Source: Plantago major
Lineage: Eukaryota > Streptophyta > Magnoliopsida > Lamiales > Plantaginaceae
NCBI GenBank assembly: GCA_026545765.1
Contig: CM048842.1
Location: 48,927,431 to 48,991,430 of the forward strand
Length of the DNA stretch: 64,000 nucleotides
Direction of reading: 5' to 3'
Below are positions 1-11,599 of this stretch, piece after piece. Position 1 is the stretch's first letter, and each line of letters opens with the position of its first letter. Both the position numbers and the translations under genes were made by a program. The notes below the pieces were generated by a model, which saw only the letters and a program-made list of their open reading frames with translations, was not told where the DNA came from and made no database searches.

Positions 1-238
1 AAGAACGTTATGAACTGAGTGAAAATGTTTCTGAGATATATCGTTCATTCATCATCATCATGCCTATTTATAGGCAGATACATCCGACAGGCATCCATAT
101 TTTTTCATCCTTCTGCAAAAAATTTCAACTCATATACTATGCACGTACTATTTGTGTATTATGCATTCCTATTTCGTACTATGCATCCTATTCATGATAG
201 TGACATTTACCTTTTACTTTTACATAATTTACATAACA
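1..238 (-). repeat. Copia-A 3' LTR (partial)
   Basis: Aligns base for base, without gaps, to 5939-6176. The right edge is ...ATAACA, the reverse complement of the canonical TGTTAT LTR start. On the minus strand CCTATAAATAGG (61-76) is a TATA-type promoter core within a near-palindrome. Confidence 0.93.
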
Positions 239-384
239 CTCCCCCTTAAATGTACATCATGAATTTTGATGATATGCATGAAATGTTGCCTCGTTAAAAA
301 CCTTGCTAAAGAAAAACCCAGTGGGAAAAAACCTTAGCGAAGGAAAAGAGTACAGCGCGTATTTCACTCCCCCTCATGGTTACA

Positions 385-3300
385 TTACTTTATTTCCCGC
401 AGATGCCTCATGCCGATCGCGTGTCTTAGTTTCTCGAATGTCAAAGTAGGGAGAGATTTGTTGAATAAGTCTTCCAAATTTTCACTTGAGCGGATCAGTT
501 GCACATGAATCTGATTCTCCTGTTGTTGTTCATGAGTGAAGAAGAATTTGGGCAGGATATGTTTTGTCCTATCACCTTTGATGAAACCTTCTTTTAACTG
601 AGAAACGCAAGATGCATTATCTTCGTAGATTATAGTCAGGGAGTTTTCAATTGTAGGGAGTCCGCACATTTGTCGAATGTGGCGAGTGATGGATCTAAAC
701 CAAATGCATTCACGACTTGCTTCATGGATTGCTAAGAGCGCTGCATGATTAGAAGAAGTAGCAACCATTGTTTGCTTTACAGACCGCCAAGAAATAGCCG
801 TACCTCCACAGGTGAATACATAACCTGTTTGAGATCGACCATTATGAGGATCAGACAAATATCCAGCATCTGTGTAACCAGTTAATCCTGAGGTAGAGGA
901 GTCGGGATAATACAACCCCATTTCTTTTGTTCCTTGAAGGTATCGTAAGAGGTGTTTTATCCGGTTCCAATGCCTTTGAGTTGGAGAAGAATTGTATCTT
1001 GCTAATAAGTTTATAGCAAATGCTATATCTGGCCTTGTATTTGTAGCAAGATACATCAGTGCACCGATTGCACTTAGATATGGCGTTTGGGGGCCTAGTA
1101 GTTCTTCATCATCGTCACAAGGTCGGAATGGATCATTCTCGACATTCAGTGATCGTACAACAATTGGCGTACTCAATGGATGTGCATTTCCCATATTGAA
1201 TCTTTCCAACACTTTTGTTGTACGTTGATTGATGCAGGAAAACACCGCCCTTTAAGTGCTCAATCTGAAGACCTAAAACAAATTTTGTTTTCCCAAGGTC
1301 TTTCATTTCAAATTCGTTTTTCAGCAAGCACACGGCCTTTGATAACTCTCCTGGAGTTCAATAATATTCAAGTCGTCTACATATACAGCGATCGTGACGA
1401 AATCAGATCCAGATCTTTTGATAAACACACATGGACATATGGGATCATTTTTGTAACCTTCTTTGATCAAGAATGTACTCAAACGATTGTACCACATTCG
1501 ACCAGATTGTTTCAATCCGTACAAAGACTTGTCCAGTTTTATTGAGTACATTTCTCGAGATCCACTGTGTGTTTCAGGTATCTTGAAACCATCTGGAATT
1601 CTCATGTAAATTTCCTTTTCCAATGAGGCATACAAATAGGCAGTGACCACATCCATTAGACGCATTTCCAACTTTTCACGTACAACCAAGCTTATCAAGT
1701 AGCGAAAAGTGATCCCGTCTACAACTGGAGAATATGTTTCTTCATAATCAATACCAGGTCTTTGGGTAAAACCTTGTGCGACAAGCCTTGCTTTGTATCT
1801 TACAATCTCATTTTTATCATTCCTCTTTCGCACAAAAACCCATTTGTTTCCCACTGGTTTTACATCCTTTGGTGCTTGGATTATATGTCCAAACACCTTT
1901 CGTTTCGCAAGAGATTCCAACTCTGCATTTATTGCCTCCTTCCACTTAGGCCAGTCCTTCCTTTGCTTACACTCATCAAATGAGGTAGGCTCTGAATCTT
2001 CATGATTCTTATTTTCTCCCATGATATCAAGTGCTATATTATAAGCAAATATATCGTCAACGTTTATTTCATTTCGGTTCCATCTTTTTCCAGACAATAT
2101 ATAATTAACCGATATTTCTTCGTTCTCAGGCGCCTGAGGTTCTTCTTGAACTTACTTTAACCTTGTTTATTATGTCAGTGTGCTCTTCTTGAGCTTTTGT
2201 ATCCTCTTTTGGGCAATTTTCTGCGATTGCTCCTTTTCTTTTCCGAGGATTTTTATCTTTGAAACCAAAAGGTCTTCCACGCTTCTGGCGTGGGTTAGCC
2301 TCATTCTCAGTGGAAGATTGTCCTCTAGGAATATCAATTCTTACTGGAGCATTTGCAGCTGGAATATGGAATTTCGTTACCCTTTTAATATCAGTAAATG
2401 CATCTGGCAATTGATTTGCAATAGCTTGCAAATGAATTATGTTTTGAACTTGTTGTTCACATTGCTTTGTTCTTGGATCCAAACTTCTCAATGATATATC
2501 TTTCCATGAGATATCCTATTCCAGCTTCTTTCTTTCTCCCCCTAATGTTGGGAAATTTCTTTCATCAAAATGACAGTCGACAATTCTGGTTGTAAATTGA
2601 TCTCCAGTCAATGATTCCAAATATCTTATAATACTTGGAGAATCGTACCCAACATATATCCCCAATCTCCTTTGGGGTCCCATTTTTGTGCGTTGTGGCG
2701 GTAAAATCGGCACATATACCGCACATCCAAATGTTCTTAGATGGGAGATATTTGGTTCCTGACCTCGAACCATTTGATATGGAGATGTTTGATTATAACT
2801 TGATAGCCTGATGTGTATAAGCGATGTTGCATGTAATATTGCATGCCCCCATGCCGATGTTGGCAACTTTGATTTTATTAACAATGGTCTTGCAATCAAT
2901 TGCAGACGTTTTATCAAAGATTCGGCGAGACCATTTTGTGTATGAACATGCGCAACTGGATGTTCAACATTGATACCAATTGACATGCAATAATCAATAA
3001 AGGCTTGTGACGTAAATTCACCAGCATTATCAAGACGAATGTTCTTGATTGTATAATCAAGGAATTGTACTCGCAATCTTATTATTTGTCCCAATAATTT
3101 TGCAAATGACATATTGCGAGTCGACAATAAACATACATGCTACCATTTAGTCGATGCATCGATTAGGACCATAAAGTACCTAAACGGTCCACATGGTGGA
3201 TGTATTGGTCCGCATATATCCCCCTGAATTCTTTCCAAGAATACGGGATTTTCAAATTTAACTTTGCTTGGTGATGGCCTTGTAATCAATTTCTCTTGAG

Positions 3301-3901
3301 AACAAGCCGTGCATGCTAATTCATGGGTTTGTAATATTTTCCTTGTTTTCAAAGGATGCCCGCATGAATTCTCAATAATTTTACGCATCATTATTGTACC
3401 GGGATGTCCCAACCGGTCATGCCAAACATTGAATTCAGTAGTAACTCCTTGGTTTACTACGGCATGAACTTCCGCCTTTCGTATCATTGTATAATATAGG
3501 CCGGAAGGTAATACAAGTAATTTTTCCAATATGTTTTTCTTACCCGATTGAGAAGTTGTAACATACAAGTACTCTCTTCCCTTCTCATTCATTGTCTCAA
3601 TGTAATATCCGTTTGATCGAATATCTTTAACACTCAATAAATTTCTTTGAGACTTAGAGGAATATAATGCCATTTCAATTTTTAACTTTGTTCCTTTCGG
3701 CAACAAAATATTGGCTTTCCCGTAGCCTTCAATTATCTTTGATTTTCCTGAGATTGTATACACATCTGCTTCTCTTAATACCAGGTTCGAGAAATATTTT
3801 GCATTATTCAATATGGTATGAGTGGTAGCACTATCTGCCAGGCATGTCTCTCCTTTAATGCTTGTGATTGTCATTTCAAATATGTGTTTTTCTATATGCA
3901 A
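385..3901 (-). pseudogene. Copia-A pol fossil (protease, integrase, RT, RNase H)
   Basis: Read on the minus strand. About 3780-3860 is a retropepsin-like stretch (LADSATTHT). About 3400-3450 is the GAG-pre-integrase HDRLGHPG region. About 2516-3300 is the integrase core (DNAGEFTS, then QNGLAES). About 1321-2097 is the copia reverse transcriptase (KWVFVRKR, RYKARLVAQGF, YVDDLNI). About 385-1245 is the RT tail and RNase H (GYTDAGY; IYEDNASCV). The domains are in normal copia order and clearly recognisable. Open frames are interrupted several times, so no functional polyprotein is expected. Confidence 0.9.
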
Positions 3902-4131
3902 GAGAAAACATAAGTAAGACTATACATAGAAACTTGATTTATTTAAAAATACAATATATTGCTTACAGAAAAGCAATACATTATCTTACATTGATAAGCA
4001 CACAAAAGTAAAGAAAATACATCAAACAAGTATTTTATAAATCAACCACACACCATAATAAAGTAGATGCATCACACCATGGAAATATTAATCGTTCAAT
4101 GCATGTTCGAGTTCATGTGTTCTTTCTGCAA

Positions 4132-5164
4132 TCAGAAACTCAGTTCTGTCATCGAACTCATTATCTGTTTCGACAATATTTGTCTCCACATTGGCCTTTC
4201 CTTTGAGGGATGCTTTGTACCTGTCAACCCTTTGTTGTGAGCTGTGACACACCTTCGCAAAATGCCCAGCGTCTCCACAACGGTAACAAATGCTGCTCTC
4301 GTTATTACCGGGCTCATATTTATAAGCATTTCTGGAATTATTTTGACCACGATAGTTGTTTTGATTGTTACCACGGTAACTTTCATTCCACGACCACGTG
4401 TTTGGCCAAAATTTCCACGACCTCGACCACGACCATTTCCGCCACGCCCACGGCCTCCACGCCAGTTACTATGACCACCACGTTTATTTCCACGGCTTTC
4501 GTTATGACCATTATTTGGTACATAACTATTATATGAAGCCGGATTTATATCATGCGAGGTATTAGAGTTGGTATTATTTATTTAAGGCGTGGTGAACTCT
4601 TGCATCTGGTGGCTTTTAGGAAGCGACTCATTGTTCTTTTACTACCAACAAGTGGGTGAGCAATTGTGAGTATTTCGTAAACCCTTGGTTACGATAACTC
4701 TGCATCAATATCATGTTTGCTGGGGCCATTGTTTGATATGTCTTTTCGAGCATATCATATTCAGACACTTTCTCCCCACACAATAAAAGGCGAGATGTGA
4801 TATTGTACATTGATGAGTTTTACTCATTTACACTTTTGAAATCTTGCAATCTCTAGTTTAGCCATTCAAACCTGGCTGCTGGAAGTGTTATAGCTTTCTG
4901 ATGGTCATACCTTTCCTTCAAATCTGTCCACAATACAAGTGGATCTTTTACTGTAAGGTATTCCGATTTCAGACCATCATGGATATGATGCCTCAAAAAT
5001 ATCATGGCTTTTGCCTTATCCTGCTCGGTTATTGCATTATTCTCCTTGATAGCATCACCGAGTCCCATGCTATTTAAGTGGAGCTCGGCATCAAGCAGCC
5101 AGCTTAAATAGTTTTCTCCAGATATATCCAATGCATCAAAATGCAATTTCGTGATGTTCGACAT
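4132..5164 (-). pseudogene. Copia-A gag fossil
   Basis: The minus-strand start near 5164 gives a copia capsid-like N terminus (FDALDISGENYLSW, then YDHQKAITLPAARFEW). A CCHC zinc knuckle (CYRCGDAGHFAKVC) lies near 4240-4290, followed by a basic Arg/Gly-rich nucleocapsid-like tail. It is interrupted, like the rest of the element. Confidence 0.85.
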
Positions 5165-5912
5165 GTTGAAAATCTATAAATGCAAACATGTTAGAAAATA
5201 TAAAAACATAAGATGAAATAAAATCGAACTTCGCCCATTGGCTCAAATGTATAATGACCATTAGATTGTGCAGTGTTCGATACCTGTCAGGAACCATTTT
5301 ATTATGTCATAAATTTAACACATATTTTATTAAGTCATGAAATTACCATTATGTCCTTCGTCACTGTTCCAACGGTAATAGAACGGTCACTCTTCCAAAA
5401 TTTACTCTATAAATACTCCAACATTTCTTCAGAAAACTTACACCATTCTCATCTTAATCCTTCTCACAATATGTCTAATCCTAGTCACAATATGTTGTAT
5501 ATCATCCTATATACGTAGTGTTGTGTTTCTATATGATCATGTTGTATGTTTGTGCCCTCATCAATCATATTAATGCTCAAGTGTAATAGTATTTTAGTTA
5601 TGATATGAATAAAATTTTCAATTTAACTGTTGTGTCAATTATATCAAAAATTTTAGTTTTCATGTGTATCTTTAAATCAAAAACTTCATGAGAGTTTGTG
5701 TAATAACGTGTAATTACAAAGTAATCGGTGTAAATAGAATATACGCAAAACATTTTCTTCAGTAAGTTAACTGGTTATTAACTATTAAATTTAGCAGCAT
5801 GACAGGTAATAAAATAGCTTAAATATTTTATTTAGTATACACTGACTGAAAAATAAATGTACCTTCTCTTAGAGTTTTCTTCATGTTAGAATTGATTTAG
5901 AGCAGCTCGTGC

Positions 5913-6176
5913 TGATAACGTATTAGAAATATAAAAGGAAGAACGTTATGAACTGAGTGAAAATGTTTCTGAGATATATCGTTCATTCATTAGAATCATG
6001 CCTATTTATAGGCAGATACATCCGACAGGCGTCCATATTTTTCCATCCTTCTGTAAAAAAATTCAACTCATATACTATGCACGTACTATTTGTGTACTAT
6101 GCATTCATATTCCGTACTATACATCCTATTCATGATAGTGATATTTACCTTTTACTTTTACATAATTTACATAACA
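5913..6176 (-). repeat. Copia-A 5' LTR
   Basis: A 264-bp repeat running TG...CA in either orientation (plus-strand edges TGATAACG and CATAACA). It carries the same minus-strand TATA core as the other copy (CCTATAAATAGG, near 6000-6015), which would drive the element's own transcription. Confidence 0.93.
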
Positions 6177-6195
6177 ATTATATGTTATTGAATCT

Positions 6196-6330
6196 CCAAA
6201 TGTTCTTATCTATTTAAGTAATGTTCTTACATATTTATATGATGTTCTTATCTACCTAGTACTACTATTATCTATACAATGTTCTTATCTAGGTAAGTAA
6301 TGTTCTTAACTATTTAATTAGTAATGTTAT
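6196..6330. repeat. Degenerate short tandem repeat
   Basis: About five diverged copies of a 23-30 bp unit built on ATGTTCTTATCTATTTAAGT lie just outside the Copia-A LTR. The rest of 6177-6627 is AT-rich spacer in which I see no gene. Confidence 0.6.
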
Positions 6331-6627
6331 TTAACCAGCGTAAATGAATCGACCCGGCCCAATGATTCACGAAAATAAATCGACCCGATCTAAAAACCCA
6401 AGAAAATGTAAATAAGTGTGGTAAATTGCAAACAAGTCCATCTTTATAGTATCATTTTTTTTTTTTTCATTTTATAGTTATGGTTATTAGTTCACTGTTA
6501 CAAGTTATGGTTGTAACCTGAAAATTTTAAACGGTAATACTTAAGGTTATTACGCAATCATTGTCAGGCCTTTTATAGATATATCAAAATTCTTAGAATT
6601 TATGGTAGATTTTCAAGAACAAACATA

Positions 6628-6879
6628 CTCCCTCGTCCCAGTTTAATCTTTTCATTCGACTTTTTCTAATCAACGCTTACATACTTCCTCTCCAAATTAC
6701 TCATAAATAATATTGGTAAAAAAATTAAAAATTTATATTATTAAATATTTACATTGTATTTTTTCATTATATATTTTTTAAAAATCATCAGAGATATTAT
6801 ATGTAATTAAATTAAACTCAAAGTTAAATAGTGTTGGACAGAAAAGTCAAATAGGAAGATGAAATTGGGACAAAGAAAG
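6628..6879. mobile_element. Stowaway-type MITE
   Basis: A 252-bp AT-rich element. The left end CTCCCTCGTCCCAGTTT pairs with the right end AAATTGGGACAAAGAAAG as imperfect terminal inverted repeats, flanked by TA on both sides. This matches the CTCCCTCCGTCCCA signature of Tc1/mariner-derived Stowaway elements. It is non-coding and would need a transposase supplied in trans. Confidence 0.78.
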
Positions 6880-7016
6880 TATATATTATTTCAGCACATA
6901 ATTAGTACCTTTAGTCCTTAAAAGTTTATAGAAAGGATATTTATAAAAGATGAACTTTACATACTGATAACTTAGTATAACCTGTATATATGTTAGGTTT
7001 TCAGCTTTGTAACTTT

Positions 7017-7962
7017 TGTTGAGGGTTTAACTCCCCAATCACTTAGATTTATTTGACTCTTCCAAATGGTACCAAGGTAAGAGGCTCATTGCTAGGTGAG
7101 GACCGAAGCGTAAGAACCAGCTGCCAACTACTCCGGTAAGGACCTGCACACTTGAGTGGGGGGGGGGGGGGATTAGTGCCCGGTTTGCTAAGTGTCAAAC
7201 CGGGATGAGACTTTACTCGAGAGTGACTGAGGATCAGCTCTGTATAATGCTCGTGATGTGACTAGCAAGAAGACTTGTTCGAAGTGACTTACTTGAGGTC
7301 CCTTGCTTGTTGGGATATGTGCCTTATTTATAGGCTATCATTGAAATGGAAGGCCTTGCTAGGATTGCGCCATGTGTACGGCTAGGATTGAGCCACCAAT
7401 GCTAAGATAAGGCCCATAGCCCAATAATGAAGCTTTTAGCCCATGCCATCTTGGGCTTTAGGGGTAGTTTGGTCATTATTGGGAGAGTTTTTGAGGATGT
7501 AATGATCTGGCGAAATCGAGTTCGGAGAGGTTGGTGGGATGCACGATCCGGACGATACCTGATGTCGGTGAGGAAGTTCTCCTGCCTGTCCAACTCTTCC
7601 GATTCGGAGCTCCTAGGTTTGGACATCTCACTCTTTGGTGCCCACTTGCTTGGTAGCTTTATGAGATGGTCATCTTTGGAAAGTTGACATCCAATCGGAA
7701 TCCTTGGGTCGGAGAAAGTCTTGACTTGGCACTATTTGCTTTCGGGGAGGCTCGGACGAGGTGGGTCGGACCTATGGTTAGGGTCAGACCTGCAGTCCAA
7801 ATCCTTTGTCCCTTTCTTTTAGGGTGGGTCGGACCATGGATGGTGCCTGGGATCGACCATTGGCTCGGACTAAAGTGCCTCGGATCCTTTGGATGACTTA
7901 GGACGCCTTAGGATTCGTTCCTAGGTCCTTTATGACGGATTGGACATATTTCCGTATCAACA
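7017..7962 (-). repeat. Gypsy 3' LTR
   Basis: 946 bp. It matches 20349-21297 throughout. Unlike its partner it contains a run of about 14 G near 7158-7171. The minus strand reads GCCTATAAATAAGG near 7321-7336, a TATA-type core. Confidence 0.93.
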
Positions 7963-8618
7963 TATGTCCCCCTAGTTTCCAAGTATCTTAGTAGAAGATA
8001 GTTGTGGAACTATTGGTTTGGGAAGCTGTTTTGAGGGAAAGAATCCGTTCTTCAGTCCAATCCGTTTCGATCTCGTTGAAAAAAGATGTACTCCGTACTT
8101 CGTGTGGCCATTGACTTAGTCTCTCTCCCCCCCCCTCTTTTTTATTTTTCTAAAACATCGTTGCCACCCGAGGGAGTAGGTCCGAAGGGCAACGAAGTGA
8201 AGAAAAAAGAAAAAAGGGTATTTGTAATGGAGACTAAGTTTAGGCTCCGAACATCGGTAGTGTACCTTTGATGAGCTACGGTGGCGGACCGTAGGTGGGT
8301 GTCCCGTCCGAATCAACCTCTGTGGTCGCGGGAGGGTCCGAAGGGTAGTCGCTCGAGTATACGAGGTTCCTTGTGTGGACAAAGTATATGGGACTGGTAA
8401 GCCGCTAGGCGTCCGAGAAGATGATACTCCGGAGCTCTCGTGTTGTCTGACGCCCGAGAGAGGGAGAGTTGTTGTATTCATCTATCCAAGAGGTAAATTT
8501 GTTGTACCCATTCGTCATTTCACTTGGTATAATTGTACTATACCGTTGGATGGTTTTTGATCGACGGTGGAGATTAAATCCGAAAAATTGCGACGGTTGG
8601 AGTTCCCAATATGGCCCT

Positions 8619-8628
8619 CTATAAATAG
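8619..8628 (+). promoter_or_regulatory. TATA box of the antisense module inside the gypsy element
   Basis: CTATAAATAG on the plus strand, opposite to the element's own genes, stands about 430 bp before a start codon at 9052. A consensus donor (GTAAGT, 8787) and acceptor (CTTTCCTAG, ending 9050) lie between, as expected for a leader intron. This would be a promoter independent of the LTRs. Position and motif are seen; function is inferred. Confidence 0.5.
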
Positions 8629-9051
8629 AGGGGTTTGCCGGTTCACTTCTCATCGTTTAGAGAGATAATTTTTGCATTCCGAGTACATCCGAAGCAACTA
8701 CCAGTAATCCGAAGCGAGCAAGGAGTGGTTCAGCAGCGTGACCACATGCAAGAGTCGGTCACTTCTTTCTAATCATCCGAGTCCAAGTAAGTTTACTTGT
8801 CTCGTCTTATGATTAAATTATCTCTGTTGTCTTTCATCTTCAAGTTACTCGGATGTATGCTTATAATGTGTAGTATAGTTGATAACCAATACGTACTTGA
8901 TGTTGACTAACGCCGAATAAGCGTAATCTTGACTCGAACTAAGCTGCATGAGTAAAGCCGCTAGTTTTGGTTTGAATGGCCACTTTAATATACATAAACT
9001 ATCTCTCGATGCCATCTTAGAGCTTACGATATTGCTTTCTCCTTTCCTAGG

Positions 9052-11596
9052 ATGTCCAGAGTGATAGCGAAAATCGATCCGAAATTTGAGGGATATGACT
9101 CCGAGGCGACATCCTTAACCGATAGCTCCGAGGAGATTGAGATCATGGATGATGCCGAAGTGCTGGAGGTGGAGCAAGCGCCCTATCCGAGTCGAGAAGA
9201 GCCCGAGGTAAGTTCCTTACTTCGGTTAGTTGTTCGGATTCGGTCCTCGAGGCGTCCGGATTACTGCGAGTGTCGCATGCGAGTTATTATGGCGGCTCAA
9301 GAGACAAGCTCATGAGTTATAGGAACTCATCGCCCGGTCGATTTGGCGAGAATCCGAACTTCGGTAGAGATCCGTACTTTAATTCGCACCTAGGTTATAA
9401 CTTTAGGAGTAATCCTAATCGAGTCCCGTTCGTTCCGGATCCAGCGCCTGACTATCGAGGAAGTGCATGATACTTGAAGCACCTCCCAATTTGAGCATCT
9501 TGAAGAGGGTGAGGAGGATCGTGTGCAGATTCTTTCTATTAGGGTATTGTAGAGTTAAGCGTCCTCATCAGGAAGATGAGGCGAAGAAGGTGTCTTGGGC
9601 GATTACAGTTACGAGGAGGAAAAGGTTGAGCCATCCGCTAATGTGCTCCGTGTGGAAACTTACGGTCAGCAGGCCGAGTCGGCCGAGGAAGAGCGTCCGG
9701 AGAGGCTAAAGAAGGGCGAGGACGTTTTCCAAGTGAAGTTCCCGCGGTCTAGAGACCAGGTCACTCACCCCGATCCGGAGGGTGAGATGAATGAAGATGG
9801 TACGCTGCCTACTTGTGCCTCAACCATCCGAGCCGATGAAGTAGATGAGCTCCGGAGAAGATATGAGATTCGGATTGTGTGGAGATTCACATCCGGACGA
9901 ATCTCATGCTTTTATAATCCGCCTCCGGGCTATATGTCGGTCTATGAGATAAGTCTCCATCGAATGGTGGCGGCTACCGATGTCGTCCGAGTTTACGGAG
10001 ATTTTGAGCAGCATGGGTTTGAGTCCGCACAGATCATCCCAACTCCTCGGAAATTTGATGTGCTTGAGTGTTATGTAAATATAAAGGCATCCCGCTCACC
10101 TTCGACAATTTCCGTAAATTGTTTAACATTAGTGTAAGTAGTAGGAACACTTGGTTTTATACATTCGTATGTCGCCAGGCATACACATTTTTTGTTGATC
10201 CCTTGTCCTCATTGGGAATCCAATGGTTCAAGAGGTAAATTTTTGTCCGTCCGGCTCTGAAGCCCGGGCAATCCGAAGCGGAGAGGCCCACGTGGCATTT
10301 TGAGAAGAAGTTCTTAGGGCACTCTGCGATTGAAGCCACGCTCGGAACATCCCTTGTGGATCAAGCGTTCCATTGTAGTCGAGCCGGAGAAGTACTTCTT
10401 CCGAGGTGCGATATGTCGACCGCTTTTCGCCGGGCTTGTCCGAGCCAAGTTTTTGTGACAACATGGAGGATTTGAGTAAGTGGTTTCTCTCTACCTCTGA
10501 TTGGTTGTCCGAGTCGGTTGTCTGTTTGTCGACTATATGACTACTATTTGTAGATTCTTGTGTAACTTATCGTGATTTGGATGTGCAGCTTTCTGGTTCG
10601 AGTATACGATGTCGACTATGCGGGAGTTGAAGCGTCAGCAAAACGCTGCGCAACGGAAGGAGTTGGCAGAGGGTTCTCGGGCCCAGATTATCAAGACGTC
10701 CACCGTACTCCCGATGAACGAGCCAAGGAATGCTGCTGTGTTCCGAGTGGAGGAGTCTCGGAGGGCTGCTGCAGGTGAAGAGGCCCAGACTATCCCTACC
10801 CCAGACAAGGGTAAGGTGGTCGGAACTAAGGGCTCGAAGAAGCCTCCGAGATCCGTGTCGCGAGATCCTCCCGCAAGCGGATCGAGCGCTGCAGCTCCAA
10901 AAAAGCGCTCCTCCGAAGGTCCGAATCCTCCCGCCAAGAAGGGCAAAGGAAAGGTGGGCGAGGCTCCTGAGCTGGAGTCGGATGCTGAAGTTGCTCGGTT
11001 GGTTGCTGCTTCGGAGCTAGAGCGGATTGCGGAGTTAACTGCCGCTCAGCGCAAAGTGAGTTTAAGCTTTCCGTTGGTTTCACATCTTTCTGTGATTCGG
11101 AGGTATCTAACGCTTCCGATGTTCCGTTTTTGTTTTCAGCTTGCTGCTGCTGTTGAAGCATGCTCCTTGGTGGCTGCTCAGAGGGCTACCCTGGAAGAAG
11201 ATCTAGCGAAATTTGAGGCTGCCAGGCGATTGAAGCGTCCCTGACAAAGACTTTGAGCGCCTGAAGAAGGCTATAGCTGCGAAACAAGAGGCCGAGTCGG
11301 AGACGGCCAAGATGAAAAGTGCCATTCGATCTTTGGAGGCTGATTTGAAAGTGCACCAGGATAGTTTGGACGATTTTGTGGTCGTCTCTCGGACTTTCAA
11401 GGATAAGATGCTGAAAGAGCTTCGGGGGGTCCGGACAAGGGCTGTCCAAGATTTCCTTGATTCGGACTCCTACAAGTTTTTGCTCGAGTCAAAGTATGAT
11501 GAGGCCCGTCAAGATGGGTTTGATGCGTTGTGGAGCGGTCTGGGAGGAAGGGTTGGATCGGATGATTGTAACTTGGAGGTGAGGGGTATCCTTTAA
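9052..11596 (+). pseudogene. Antisense accessory ORF module of the gypsy element (putative gypsy-type transposon family)
   Basis: Plus-strand coding blocks lie between pol and the 3' LTR. The first, from ATG 9052, is acidic (SLTDSSEEIEIMDD). Around 9830-10060 a block carries NPPPGYMSVYEISL, resembling the proline-glycine-tyrosine core of the Pfam family called putative gypsy type transposon. Positions 10609-11055 encode a basic, Pro/Ser/Lys-rich linker, and 11312-11596 a helical, charged coiled-coil-like tail. GT-AG intron-like gaps separate blocks (for example about 11057-11139). Tat-lineage elements are known to carry extra ORFs, some antisense. The module is interrupted and is a fossil here. 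Its function is unknown in the family. Confidence 0.6.
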
Positions 11597-11599
11597 AAA

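Larger units (their letters stand above)
1..6176 (-). mobile_element. Copia-A: Ty1/copia LTR retrotransposon fossil, cut by window edge
   Basis: Two near-identical terminal repeats (1-238 and 5913-6176) bracket a minus-strand gag, protease, integrase, reverse transcriptase, RNase H series. Integrase before RT is the Ty1/copia order. The polypurine tract AAGGGGGAG (minus strand, 239-247) abuts the left, 3', LTR. Minus-strand sequence just inside the right, 5', LTR reads GCACGAGCTGCTCT, the likely primer-binding region. The left LTR lacks about 26 bp, lost outside the window, so the target duplication cannot be checked. Reading frames are broken in roughly eight places; it is a fossil. By hand the LTRs differ at about 12 of 238 aligned bases (about 5 percent), which at usual plant rates means a few million years at most. 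Confidence 0.93.

Noticed and set aside
1321-2097. Endogenous pararetrovirus (caulimovirus-like) reverse transcriptase
   Set aside because: Flanking LTRs, an integrase upstream of RT, and YVDD with copia-type neighbours place it in Ty1/copia.
4853-5164. Copia-A gag start considered as a host gene
   Set aside because: It sits between the 5' LTR and the zinc knuckle in the correct strand and order for a retrotransposon capsid.
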